DNA of 64,000 nt from Bacillota bacterium (GTDB taxonomy: Bacteria; Bacillota; Clostridia; Lachnospirales; Lachnospiraceae): NCBI GenBank assembly GCA_023386315.1, contig JAEWJZ010000014.1, forward strand, positions 129,001-193,000, in the 5' to 3' direction. The position numbers and the translations under genes are program-made. Below, piece after piece: positions 25,442-34,539 of this stretch; the stretch's first letter is position 1; every line of letters begins with the position of its first letter. The notes under the pieces were generated by a model. The model was given only the letters and a program-made list of their open reading frames with translations. It was not told the DNA's origin and did no database searches.

Positions 25442-25918
25442 ATGATGTTACAGGATGATTTTATTACACTTACGCTTCAAAAGCAAAAAAACATTGCTCT
25501 GATCGCCCATGACAACGAGAAACATGCATTAATCGAATGGTGCACCGAGCATAAGGAGATCTTAAAAAACCACTCGCTGTGCGGTACCGGCACGACTGCC
25601 CGCATGATTACAGATCAGACAGGCCTACCGGTAAAAGGCTACAACAGCGGTCCTTTAGGCGGTGACCAGCAGATTGGTGCAAAGATTGTGGAAGGCCGCA
25701 TTGATCTGGTTATCTTCTTCTCCGATCCCCTGACTGCACAGCCTCATGATCCGGACGTAAAGGCACTGCTTCGAATTGCCCAGGTTTATGATATTCCCAT
25801 TGCCAATACCAGAGCAACCGCTGATTTCATCATTACCTCTCCTCTCATGGAAAATACTTATGAGCATCAGGTAATTAATTTTAATAAGAATATATCAGAC
25901 AGAGCAAAAACGTTATAA
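25442..25918 (+). CDS. mgsA: Methylglyoxal synthase
   Basis: The 158-residue enzyme turns dihydroxyacetone phosphate into methylglyoxal and phosphate, a bypass of lower glycolysis under phosphate limitation. IALIAHDNEK, the phosphate-binding GTGTTARMI and SGPLGGDQQIGA with catalytic Asp75 are present, followed by FFSDPLTAQPHDPDV. ATG 25442 follows AGGAGGAAT directly; the next codon is also ATG. It is probably co-transcribed with the BTAD regulator gene, which may control it. Confidence 0.96.
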   Translation: MMLQDDFITLTLQKQKNIALIAHDNEKHALIEWCTEHKEILKNHSLCGTGTTARMITDQTGLPVKGYNSGPLGGDQQIGAKIVEGRIDLVIFFSDPLTAQPHDPDVKALLRIAQVYDIPIANTRATADFIITSPLMENTYEHQVINFNKNISDRAKTL

Positions 25919-25928
25919 GTTTTTATTA

Positions 25929-25975
25929 ATAGTACAGGCTTTACATATTTCCTGTGCAGAGTCTGTACTATTTAT
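25929..25975 (+). terminator. Terminator after mgsA
   Basis: Inverted repeat AATAGTACAG (25929-25938) and CTGTACTATT (25963-25972) with a T-rich tail. It overlaps the stop of the convergent 2-epimerase gene and may work for both. Confidence 0.55.
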
Positions 25976-27075
25976 TTATCTTTCTGCCCCAGTAAAATAT
26001 CCGCAATTCTTCTGCTGGCTTCTCCATCTCCATATGGATTGCCTGCGTTGCTCATCCTGTTATATAAATTGTTATCATTCAGCAAACCGGATACCGAATT
26101 ATATATCCTCTCTTCTTCAATCCCAGTCAAAAGCAACGCTCCTGAATCAACGCCCTCCGGACGTTCCGTTGATTTGCGCAGAACCAGCACCGGTTTTCCT
26201 AAGCTTGGTGCCTCTTCCTGTATTCCTCCGCTGTCTGTCAGAATCAGCGCTGCTCTTGCAAGAAAATTATGAAAATCTATTACATCTAAAGGTTCAACCA
26301 GACGGATCCTTTCCTCTCCGGCGAATACAGAACCGGCAATTTCCCTGACAAGCGGGTTTAAGTGAATAGGGTATATGACCTTAACATCAGGATACGCATC
26401 TGTTATCCGCTTCACAGCACGAAAAATCCGCCTCATCGGCTCCCCTAAATTTTCCCTTCTGTGAGCAGTCAGCAAAATCAGCCTGCTTCCGGATGCCCAT
26501 TCTAAAAGTTCATGACTGTAATCCGCTCTGACTGTAGTTTTCAGCGCATCGATCCCTGTATTGCCCGTGACAAATATGGTGGAAGGATTCTTCCCCTCAC
26601 AAATCAGATTCTGCCTGGCTTTTTCTGTTGGGGCAAAATGATAGTTGGCTATGATACCAATTGCCTGTCTGTTAAATTCCTCAGGATAAGGCGAATAAAT
26701 ATCATGGGTCCTTAACCCGGCCTCTACATGTCCTACCGGTATCTGTAAATAAAAACAAGCAAGTGCACAGGCAAATGCTGTTGAGGTATCTCCATGGACC
26801 AGAACCACATCCGGTTTTTCTTTTTCCAAAACACCGCTGATTTTATTTAAAATATTGACGGTAATTTCAAAAAGTGTCTGCTTTTCCTTCATTATGGAAA
26901 GATCATAGTCCGGTTCTATTAAAAACGCGTCCAGAACCTGCTTTAACATGGATTTATGCTGTCCTGTTACACAGACACATACCCTGGCTTCTCCCCTGCC
27001 TCTCAATTCCAGTACCAAAGGACACATCTTTATGGCCTCCGGTCTTGTCCCAAATACAAGCATGATATTCTTCAC
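25972..27075 (-). CDS. wecB: UDP-N-acetylglucosamine 2-epimerase (non-hydrolysing)
   Basis: From GTG 27075 the protein has 367 residues and makes UDP-ManNAc from UDP-GlcNAc. Landmarks are MLVFGTRPEAIKM, VHGDTSTAFACALA, HVEAGLRT, the TAHRRENLG segment, DSGGIQEEAPSLGKPVLVLR and the late RPEGVDSG loop. GGAAGGAG stands 9 bases before the GTG. A longer frame to 27183 would run through the previous gene. It is the last gene of the nine-gene exopolysaccharide operon, which suggests ManNAc as main-chain sugar, as in the Listeria pss polymer (inference). Confidence 0.93.
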   Translation of the reverse strand: MKNIMLVFGTRPEAIKMCPLVLELRGRGEARVCVCVTGQHKSMLKQVLDAFLIEPDYDLSIMKEKQTLFEITVNILNKISGVLEKEKPDVVLVHGDTSTAFACALACFYLQIPVGHVEAGLRTHDIYSPYPEEFNRQAIGIIANYHFAPTEKARQNLICEGKNPSTIFVTGNTGIDALKTTVRADYSHELLEWASGSRLILLTAHRRENLGEPMRRIFRAVKRITDAYPDVKVIYPIHLNPLVREIAGSVFAGEERIRLVEPLDVIDFHNFLARAALILTDSGGIQEEAPSLGKPVLVLRKSTERPEGVDSGALLLTGIEEERIYNSVSGLLNDNNLYNRMSNAGNPYGDGEASRRIADILLGQKDK

Positions 27076-27094
27076 GGTACATAGCTCCTTCCAG

Positions 27095-28714
27095 TCATTC
27101 AGCGGATTTACCTGTATACTCATAGGCCAACATTGCCATAACCTGATCAAATGATGTAATCCCGCTTCCATCCTCCATACCAAAAGCTCCGTAATAAGGA
27201 GATGCAGTATCTATTATTCTCATTTTTTCCATTTTTTTAAGAGCTTTCCCCTGGAGTTTTTTATCCCCCTTGACCTCCCCAATCATCGCTATCAGAGCAT
27301 AAACAGCTGTTGAATCATAGTTATAACCTTCCACTACCGTTCCATCTGTTTTATAACGTGCTTTCACCCCTCCTGCGTCCATTTGTGCCTTTAACCAGGA
27401 CATCGAATCATCCGGCAACAGCCCGGCTTCCGCTAAATGAAGCAGCGTAATCATGGCTTCTGCAGCATTTAAATCATCGGGAGCATAGGAATTTGTACTA
27501 TAATGATACCAGCTGTAATACAGAGGAAAGCCATCGCTTATTTTTCCGCCAAGAATCAGCTTTTTTGCCGATTCATAAGGTTCTGCGAACCTGTCATCCC
27601 GGTCTGCCAGCCAGGACATCGTCTGTAAGTCACCATAACACAAAGTAAAGCGGTCTGCATACTTTCTATAACGGACATCATAGAAATCTACGTAATTTCT
27701 GTTGTGAAGTCCGTATTTTGCTATTTCTCCGGAATAATCGTTTATCAGCTGGTCATAACCGCCCCATAAATCATTTGCAGAAAGAAGTGCACCCATGATC
27801 CGAAAATCATCCAAAAGCGAATTCACCTCCGACGGCTTATCTCCGTTTACTTTCCACGCAGTTAATCCGTTTACGCGCATCACTCCTGTGATGTAAGATA
27901 GGATTTTTTCAAATAACTGCTGATCCTTTCGCAAGAGCGCATATTCCAGCATCACTCCCTGTGTTTCGCTTAAAATATCGCTGTTTATGGCATTACCCTG
28001 AGAGGGATCATAGGTAGTATGAACGCCTCCCCTGTCATCCATCAGATTGCCCAGGACAAAATCACCGGTCACTTTTGCGCTTCCTTCTGTCAGATCTTTC
28101 AAATATCCTTCAAACACAGAATTTTTTACAATCGGCTTTGTGCTCCATGCCCGTATCACCCCATTCTCATCCAGAAACAATGTGGTTGGGATGGCATGAA
28201 TACCAAGCCCTTTATAGGCAGACAGACCCTCGTCATAGTAAGTATCCATACTGATCTTCTGATCTGATAAATACTTTTTTACCGTTTCTTTTGTCTCCTT
28301 TTTGTTGTCTGTTTTATTCACCAGGATATAATTGAAGTCTCCATATTTTTTTGCCGTGCTTACAAATTCATTCATATGAGAAAGCTCGTTCTGGCAATCT
28401 GGGCACCAGCTGGCCCAAAAAGTCAATATGGACGGCTTACCTTCAAATTCTTTCATGGATATTTTTTTTCCCGACTCACTGGTAAAGCTGATATCAGGAA
28501 TTTTCTCATTTAAATTGCAGTATTCCGGCAGGATCGCCGTAATATCGTCAAGAGAGGTTTCTTCTGCGCTCTCCTTTCGTCTCCTTTGCAGCTCTTCTTC
28601 CTCATTGAAATAATGAGACAGTAAAAGCAGACCTCCTGCAGTGAATACCGTCAGCATACAAAGAATGATGATTAATGCCTTTTCTGTTCTGCTCCCCGAC
28701 AGAGCCTTTTTCAT
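27095..28714 (-). CDS. Membrane-anchored thioredoxin-like / GH8-like fusion (YdaJ-type)
   Basis: The 539-residue protein has an N-terminal membrane anchor (13-33). A TlpA/ResA-like thioredoxin domain follows (about 70-205), with WCPDC (Cys104, Cys107) and a cis-Pro loop AIPTTLF. An (alpha/alpha)6-type domain (about 218-535) resembles GH8 and YdaJ: LSETQGVMLEYAL has the place and form of the GH8 catalytic-acid motif (Glu250), and PDDLNAAEAMITLLHLAE resembles the later acidic motif. It should face outside and may trim the polymer. Joining a thioredoxin to this domain is unusual. The ATG overlaps the previous gene by four bases. Confidence 0.75.
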   Translation of the reverse strand: MKKALSGSRTEKALIIILCMLTVFTAGGLLLLSHYFNEEEELQRRRKESAEETSLDDITAILPEYCNLNEKIPDISFTSESGKKISMKEFEGKPSILTFWASWCPDCQNELSHMNEFVSTAKKYGDFNYILVNKTDNKKETKETVKKYLSDQKISMDTYYDEGLSAYKGLGIHAIPTTLFLDENGVIRAWSTKPIVKNSVFEGYLKDLTEGSAKVTGDFVLGNLMDDRGGVHTTYDPSQGNAINSDILSETQGVMLEYALLRKDQQLFEKILSYITGVMRVNGLTAWKVNGDKPSEVNSLLDDFRIMGALLSANDLWGGYDQLINDYSGEIAKYGLHNRNYVDFYDVRYRKYADRFTLCYGDLQTMSWLADRDDRFAEPYESAKKLILGGKISDGFPLYYSWYHYSTNSYAPDDLNAAEAMITLLHLAEAGLLPDDSMSWLKAQMDAGGVKARYKTDGTVVEGYNYDSTAVYALIAMIGEVKGDKKLQGKALKKMEKMRIIDTASPYYGAFGMEDGSGITSFDQVMAMLAYEYTGKSAE

Positions 28715-30924
28715 ATGGTATGTCCCCCTTCGTTATGTGCAGCCTCTGCATGGACCAGTTTAATCTGCTCCATCTCTTCCTTCAGTTTTGTATATCCCTC
28801 CATAAGATCATTCTGGTTTTTCTCAAGTTTTTTGATTTTATCCAGTATTTCTTCCAGTTCAGACACCTTTCTTTCCTCCTGCAAAGAGGGTTCAGCCTGC
28901 AGGCTGACGGAAGAGGGTTGTATCTCAACATTCTTACGGGGTACCCGGCCGGTTTCTGCAATTTCTTCCAGCTCCAGGATTAATTCCTCAAGATCTGTGT
29001 TACCTGATTTCGTCTTATCTTCCTGAAGTATCACCGGTGCCTGATTATGCTCTGCACTCTCTTTAATATGAATTTCGTCAGCTACTGAGACTGTATCCCT
29101 TTCAGGGATAGTTTCAGCAGCAGTAACCACACTTTTATCTTTTTTTAACATATCAGGTCCCATATAGCCTTCCGAAACAGTGACAGTTACATTGCCATTT
29201 AATATTGCAGACTGCATATCAAATGAATTGGTCATACTTTTATAACGCTGTTCAATGGCTTTATGTTCTTCGATTTCAAATTGTTTTAATACAGCTGCTT
29301 CCCTCGTCTGCTGGTTTTCCTTCTGCTGCCGTTCTAAATCAGATGTTTTTACAAATGTCACAGCATTCTCAAAAATATATTTTATTCCAACAGATGCAAT
29401 AATTATAAAAACCGGCAGAACATGAAAATGATACCTGTTCTGACTTTCAACCATAAGATGCATGGCTGCCGTTCCAAGATAAACCAGAACCAGAATATAG
29501 AGAGGGGTAGCCCTTCTTTGCAGCAGATAAATCAAAGTCAGAAAAGAAAAGAGCACAGCCACCAGATAAGCAATCTGGTTAGCACTTTTCATTTGATTCA
29601 GAAATATTGTCCGGTCCGGGGTCAGCTCATTTTGCTCTTTTAAAAAGGCAAGATTCCAGTCAGCACCATAATTATCGTTTCCCCAAAGTAATTCGTATTT
29701 CTTTATAAGAAGATTAAATAACCCGCCCGGATCAGCAGCAAGCCGTTGGTACGCTTTCTCCCGGCACGCAAGCTGTGCCTCGACTGGAGAACCGGTCCGT
29801 TCCAGATTTTCATATAAGAATTTGGAATCTTCTTCATTCCACACGCCATTGGAATCCGCATTAAGTCCCACCAGCAAATTGTAGCCAAAGGACTGGCTGA
29901 AGGAAGGTATTGTCTGATTAATGGTAAGCTCTATATCTGTATTAATAATACCTGATACAGCCATATAAGCCGCCAGACTAAGGGCTGCCCGCAGCCAGCC
30001 CTTAGCCAGAAATCTCACCCATATGGAAATGCTGTTGACTGGTATTCCTGGTAGCTTCGTCTTAATAGGAATCAGGAACAAAAAGACCGCTATCAAAAGA
30101 ATCAGAGCCATAGGGCGGATCGCAGCAGTCACTGCAATCATACAGCCAAGCAGAATATGAAGGAGAACCCCTCTGACCGCATGCTTTGTGGCACCATCAT
30201 AATCCATGACCAGATGTAGAAAAAGCAGGACACATGAATAAAAGAAAAAAGTAAACGAGTACTCGGAAGCCAGCATATTGATATTGAGTATTTGGGAAGG
30301 CCAGAATGCCGCAGCTGTAAGCGCAGCCATGCCTGCCATTCTTCCTCCCAGCCGTCTGGCAATCCGGTAAATCAAAAAAACCGTTCCTACGGAAAACACG
30401 GCATTTGCAGCCTGTCCATTCCAGACACTTGTCCCAAATATAACAAAAACAGTTTTTAAAATATAACAATACCCCAATATATGGGGAAACATCCCAATAT
30501 AATTGCAATAACCCTCTCCCTTTTCCTGAAGAACTCCTTCCTTTAGCATTTTGGCAATCTCATAGTAAGTCTTATAATCAGATGCCGGTTCCATGGGCAG
30601 TTCCCGTATAACGAAAACTCTGGCGGCGAATGCAAGGGTCACAATCAGGAAAACATAGATCACCTCCATACCAGATAAGTATTTATGGCACTTCCGAAGC
30701 TTTGCGGTAATTCCTATCCTTGCAGACAGCAGTGCAAAGAAATTCACTCCAGACCAGGTCAGGAAAAAGATAAGAATGAGCATTCCTTTCATTGCATAAG
30801 GATACTCCTGATTACCCTGTACATCAGAAACGCCGGTAATCAGGATATATGCCATACCTGCAATTGATAATGAAATACAAAAACTATAAAACCAGTTTTT
30901 CTCTAATTTCACCCTTCTCTTCAT
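28711..30924 (-). CDS. GT-C-type membrane glycosyltransferase with C-terminal coiled coil
   Basis: The 737-residue protein has about 11-12 membrane segments up to residue 520. After the second or third helix comes LPMEPASDYKTYYEIAKML, an acidic extracytoplasmic loop like that of ArnT/PMT-type (YkcB-like) transferases, which use polyprenyl-phosphate sugars. Beyond residue 540 it is soluble, low in hydrophobicity, and ends with a strong coiled coil (SELEEILDKIKKLEKNQNDL onward). The tail is unusual for the family. With the GtrB-like enzyme of the same operon it may decorate the polymer outside the cell (inference). An inner GTG at residue 5 could also be the start. Confidence 0.7.
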   Translation of the reverse strand: MKRRVKLEKNWFYSFCISLSIAGMAYILITGVSDVQGNQEYPYAMKGMLILIFFLTWSGVNFFALLSARIGITAKLRKCHKYLSGMEVIYVFLIVTLAFAARVFVIRELPMEPASDYKTYYEIAKMLKEGVLQEKGEGYCNYIGMFPHILGYCYILKTVFVIFGTSVWNGQAANAVFSVGTVFLIYRIARRLGGRMAGMAALTAAAFWPSQILNINMLASEYSFTFFFYSCVLLFLHLVMDYDGATKHAVRGVLLHILLGCMIAVTAAIRPMALILLIAVFLFLIPIKTKLPGIPVNSISIWVRFLAKGWLRAALSLAAYMAVSGIINTDIELTINQTIPSFSQSFGYNLLVGLNADSNGVWNEEDSKFLYENLERTGSPVEAQLACREKAYQRLAADPGGLFNLLIKKYELLWGNDNYGADWNLAFLKEQNELTPDRTIFLNQMKSANQIAYLVAVLFSFLTLIYLLQRRATPLYILVLVYLGTAAMHLMVESQNRYHFHVLPVFIIIASVGIKYIFENAVTFVKTSDLERQQKENQQTREAAVLKQFEIEEHKAIEQRYKSMTNSFDMQSAILNGNVTVTVSEGYMGPDMLKKDKSVVTAAETIPERDTVSVADEIHIKESAEHNQAPVILQEDKTKSGNTDLEELILELEEIAETGRVPRKNVEIQPSSVSLQAEPSLQEERKVSELEEILDKIKKLEKNQNDLMEGYTKLKEEMEQIKLVHAEAAHNEGGHTI

Positions 30925-30944
30925 CCCTTCCCAAAAGTATCCGT

Positions 30945-33221
30945 TTATTCTTCATTCTTTTTTCTGTATGACCGCATCCGCAGCAATATTATGATTACTG
31001 CAAGAAGCATTAAAAACATTGCTGATGTTGCAATTGCTGTAAATACAAGGGATCTCTTATTCCGTACCAGCTTTTCGGCAAGAGTTGGTCCCTCCTTTAC
31101 CTCCTCAGCCTTTATAAACTTAAGAGCTGTAATATTCTGACTGGCATCCACAATGACGCAGTCCTTTTTCAGCTCTTCTCTCTTACTGCTGTCTCTAAGA
31201 AAATCAAGAAGATTCCTTAGCGTATCATCACTGCTTCCAGTCAGAACCAGCAGGCCCCTGTTAAGGGAATAAGGAGATTTTAACAGCTGCATAATCCCGA
31301 TCTTCCCCGCATATTCCCTGGACAAAACCAACTGCTCATTGCTCTCAAAGGAGGCACCATCCTGTGCAAACTTAAATGCCAGATTATTATTAATCTGGGA
31401 AATAAAAGCATTGCCTTTCAGTGTACCCGCAGTAATGATATTGTAATCTCCATCCTTCCCATTAAATTCGCCCGCTCTTTTCACAAGAAGGGTTCCATAG
31501 GGTTTTGCCTCCCCACCATACATTGCCAGAGTCTGTCCAAGCAGATTCAGTTCAACAGAAGTCGGTTCATCACTAAGAATGAGCAGCACATCATTGAATT
31601 TTCCATTTCTGCTAAACGGAGATACTCTGGAATCAAAAGACAACGTAATATCAGCAGCAGGCGGCAAAAATATAGCAGATTCCCTGGAGACATAAGCCCA
31701 TGGCATGTCACTCTGTCTGGGGGTGCAGAGCAAATCAGGAATTTCTAAATCAAATGCTATTTTTAAACTGGACGCAGATGTTCCTGTCACATCCCCCGGC
31801 ATCTCAAATGTCAGCTCATCTCCGGAAGCCTTTTCCTGGCTGAGGCGCTTACTGGCGCAAGGCACATCTCCCCAAAATACAGTGATCAGAGAACGTTTAA
31901 AATCCAGATTTTCACTGTAGCGGAACTTTAAAACTGCTTTACCGCCCTGTGCCAGTACAAAATCTTTTGAAACAGGAAGATAGATATATTTTTCCTGATG
32001 AAACGGTCCTGCATAGGAAAGTCCGCTTCCCATTATATCCTCAAGAGTATAGTTCCACGCAGTCATATCACTTTGTTTTGCCGCATTCACCGCCTGCTCC
32101 CCGCTTCCCTTTTCTATGACTGCAAGATTTCCAGTCTCCTGCTTCCGGCGGTTTTCATCCATGAGCATGTCAGCTGCCTCCATAAGGCTTGAATCATCAT
32201 TTGAAGTAATTATGAGCAATGGTTTTGAATTGGAATCATCGATAAAATTTACAATAGCATTTCCTGATGAATCCGGCGCCTTTGTCATTTTATCTTTATA
32301 TTCGGATGGCAGATTGTTATAATCCGATATCAGTAAGGTTTCTGATGGATGATAGTTTTTTAAATCAGAAATCCGGCATAGTTCAATATCATTTCTTTTC
32401 CCGGTATGCTTACTCAAATCAGCCATCAGGCTCATGGCGGCAGCGACTTCCCCTGATGCTGCTTCATCAGATACGGCAATCACCAGCCCTTTACCAGTGG
32501 GCTCATAAGCTGCCATGAACGGATAGGGATAATATGAAATCCTGTGTTCAGGATCTCTGCTTTCATATCCGCATCGGATATAGGATGTGTCTGCAATGCT
32601 CAGCCAGTTGGCGTCCGAATAATCGTCCACACAGCCCTGTTCATCAAAAAGTCTTGCATAAGCAGATACAGAAAGCGAATTAAAACCGGTATGAACCTGA
32701 TCCATGGGAATCTTCACATAGAGAATCTGGGAATTACCATCTTTGTACTCCAGTTTGTAAGATTGAACAGGTACATCATTGACAGCAAAGGTAACCGATG
32801 ATGCCGCACTCTCAATGAGCTGACTGACATCATACTGTATTTTTGCATATACATACTTTGCATCCCAGTAATCTTCCACATAAAAATACAGATCTGCGGA
32901 AGAATAAATTCCTTTCAACGTTTTCCTGTAGAAAAAGGTATCCTGGGTGTGACTGACAGGCTCGTACACAGGTTCATTCTGGTCTGGTAACTGTGCTGAA
33001 TCAGGATCCGCTGCAGGCAGAACGTGTAACTGGTCCTCTTTTTGAGCGACCTGCTGTGCGCTCTCCTGTGGAGTTTCCTGAGCAGGTTCAGGAACATTGG
33101 CATTGGAGCCGTATGAAGCCAGAGGGTTTGTTATCTCGATAAACAGCAGCATCAGAAAGGCGGCGGATATTTTTCGCTGCCCCGCTGTTTTTTTCTTATG
33201 TTTATCCGTCAGTATCGTCAT
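30945..33221 (-). CDS. BcsB/YdaN-like exopolysaccharide synthase subunit
   Basis: From ATG 33221 the protein has 758 residues: a signal peptide (KISAAFLMLLFIEITNPLASYG), a Pro/Gln-rich linker, a large beta-rich extracytoplasmic region and one C-terminal helix before a basic tail (RMRSYRKKNEE). Features such as TFAVNDVPVQSYKLEYKDG, IPMDQVHTGFNSLSVSAY and the repeated carbohydrate-binding/flavodoxin-like layout are those of cellulose synthase subunit B and B. subtilis YdaN. It should guide the polymer leaving the GT2 synthase encoded just upstream. AAGGAG precedes ATG 33221; a longer frame to 33353 would overlap the synthase gene by 120 bases. Confidence 0.82.
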   Translation of the reverse strand: MTILTDKHKKKTAGQRKISAAFLMLLFIEITNPLASYGSNANVPEPAQETPQESAQQVAQKEDQLHVLPAADPDSAQLPDQNEPVYEPVSHTQDTFFYRKTLKGIYSSADLYFYVEDYWDAKYVYAKIQYDVSQLIESAASSVTFAVNDVPVQSYKLEYKDGNSQILYVKIPMDQVHTGFNSLSVSAYARLFDEQGCVDDYSDANWLSIADTSYIRCGYESRDPEHRISYYPYPFMAAYEPTGKGLVIAVSDEAASGEVAAAMSLMADLSKHTGKRNDIELCRISDLKNYHPSETLLISDYNNLPSEYKDKMTKAPDSSGNAIVNFIDDSNSKPLLIITSNDDSSLMEAADMLMDENRRKQETGNLAVIEKGSGEQAVNAAKQSDMTAWNYTLEDIMGSGLSYAGPFHQEKYIYLPVSKDFVLAQGGKAVLKFRYSENLDFKRSLITVFWGDVPCASKRLSQEKASGDELTFEMPGDVTGTSASSLKIAFDLEIPDLLCTPRQSDMPWAYVSRESAIFLPPAADITLSFDSRVSPFSRNGKFNDVLLILSDEPTSVELNLLGQTLAMYGGEAKPYGTLLVKRAGEFNGKDGDYNIITAGTLKGNAFISQINNNLAFKFAQDGASFESNEQLVLSREYAGKIGIMQLLKSPYSLNRGLLVLTGSSDDTLRNLLDFLRDSSKREELKKDCVIVDASQNITALKFIKAEEVKEGPTLAEKLVRNKRSLVFTAIATSAMFLMLLAVIIILLRMRSYRKKNEE

Positions 33222-33231
33222 ATTCGTCTCC

Positions 33232-34530
33232 TTACTTCCACACCTGCTTCGTATTTTTTGTGACTGTCTCTGCCAATTCCTCAAAACGTTCCGTCTTGTC
33301 CCAGACTGTCTCCCTTTGATAAAGTACATCCCGGATTCCCTGAATAATACCATTTGCTACAACCAGAACCCACATTTTTGCATAAGTAAACAGCATGGCA
33401 AACGTGAGCAGTATATTATTCAAATTGAATTCATTTCTTTCTACAGATAATGTAATTGATACATTTAATACAAAAAGTAAAATTGCCATCTCCCACAGCA
33501 GGGAAGAAAATCCGCCTAAGGTAACATGACCAAGCCCGAGAATTCCAATGACAAATATCATATCCGAGAAAATAAGAGAGCTGAACATCATCAGATAAAC
33601 CAGGGCGTAATAGATCACATCCAGTCTCATGATGCCTGCCTCAGGATCAAAGGCGTATTTAAAATTACTTTTTAAGACATATAAATTGCCTTTTACCCAT
33701 CGTGTTCTCTGCTTAAACCACTGTTTCAGTTTCTGTGGTTCCTGCTCCCAGGTGACTGCCTGAGGTATAAATTTGATATAATAACCCATTCTGTATAGAC
33801 GGAAGCTGATCTCTGTATCCTCTGCAAGTGCATTTACATCCCAGCCGCCCATCCGGTCAATCAATTCCCGGCGTATCACGTAATTCGTTCCAGGTATGGT
33901 ACACAATTTAAAAAAGAAATACCGCCCTGCCTGGTTCATGCACTGATAAGCCAGAGTTTCTATGTTTACAAACCTGGTCAGCAGAGATGCATATTTATTT
34001 CTGGTGCGGAATTTGCCAATTACGGCTCCCAGCCTGTCGTCTGACATAAGATTTTCCACCAGAATCTTAAGAGCCTGTTTTTCCGGTGTATTATCTGCAT
34101 CATAGATGGCTATTACGGAACCAGAGGCCATAGAGAGTGCAATATTTAACGCATTGGATTTTCCTTTCCCTCCCACTACATGATCCGTATTGATGACAAT
34201 AATTCTGGCAGACGGATTCTTTTGCTGAATGGTCTTTAAAACCTGGGCTGAATCATCGGCAGAATTGTCATTCACCACTATGATCTCATACCGGTCCTTC
34301 GGATAATCAAATTTTAATAAAGCTTCCATTGTTTTCCTCAGCACGATACTCTCATTGTGGGCAGGAACCATTACCGTTACCACGGGATACTCTAAAACCG
34401 GCTGATGTCCGTCCGTACGGTACATTCTCATAATATAGATATAACCCCCTATGGAAAGTACAATATTTAAAAACAGCAGACCCCAAATGGCAAAGATTGA
34501 ATAGATTGCGAGAACATCAATAAATGACAT
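33232..34530 (-). CDS. Processive GT2 exopolysaccharide synthase (YdaM/BcsA-like)
   Basis: The 432-residue enzyme has one N-terminal membrane helix, a GT2 domain and three to four C-terminal helices. All processive-synthase motifs are present: VVNDNSADDS, Asp144-Ala-Asp146 (YDADN), the catalytic Glu237-Asp238 (LAEDTEISFRL) and QRTRW at 274-278. It has no PilZ domain, so c-di-GMP control would have to come from another protein, most likely the GGDEF-like membrane protein of the same operon. The chain sugar is inferred to be ManNAc from the wecB gene downstream. Confidence 0.9.
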   Translation of the reverse strand: MSFIDVLAIYSIFAIWGLLFLNIVLSIGGYIYIMRMYRTDGHQPVLEYPVVTVMVPAHNESIVLRKTMEALLKFDYPKDRYEIIVVNDNSADDSAQVLKTIQQKNPSARIIVINTDHVVGGKGKSNALNIALSMASGSVIAIYDADNTPEKQALKILVENLMSDDRLGAVIGKFRTRNKYASLLTRFVNIETLAYQCMNQAGRYFFFKLCTIPGTNYVIRRELIDRMGGWDVNALAEDTEISFRLYRMGYYIKFIPQAVTWEQEPQKLKQWFKQRTRWVKGNLYVLKSNFKYAFDPEAGIMRLDVIYYALVYLMMFSSLIFSDMIFVIGILGLGHVTLGGFSSLLWEMAILLFVLNVSITLSVERNEFNLNNILLTFAMLFTYAKMWVLVVANGIIQGIRDVLYQRETVWDKTERFEELAETVTKNTKQVWK

Positions 34531-34539
34531 GGCCCCTCC

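Noticed and set aside
33222..33353. Longer BcsB-like protein starting at 33353
   Set aside because: The added residues read through the synthase gene, and a signal peptide with a good ribosome site starts at 33221.
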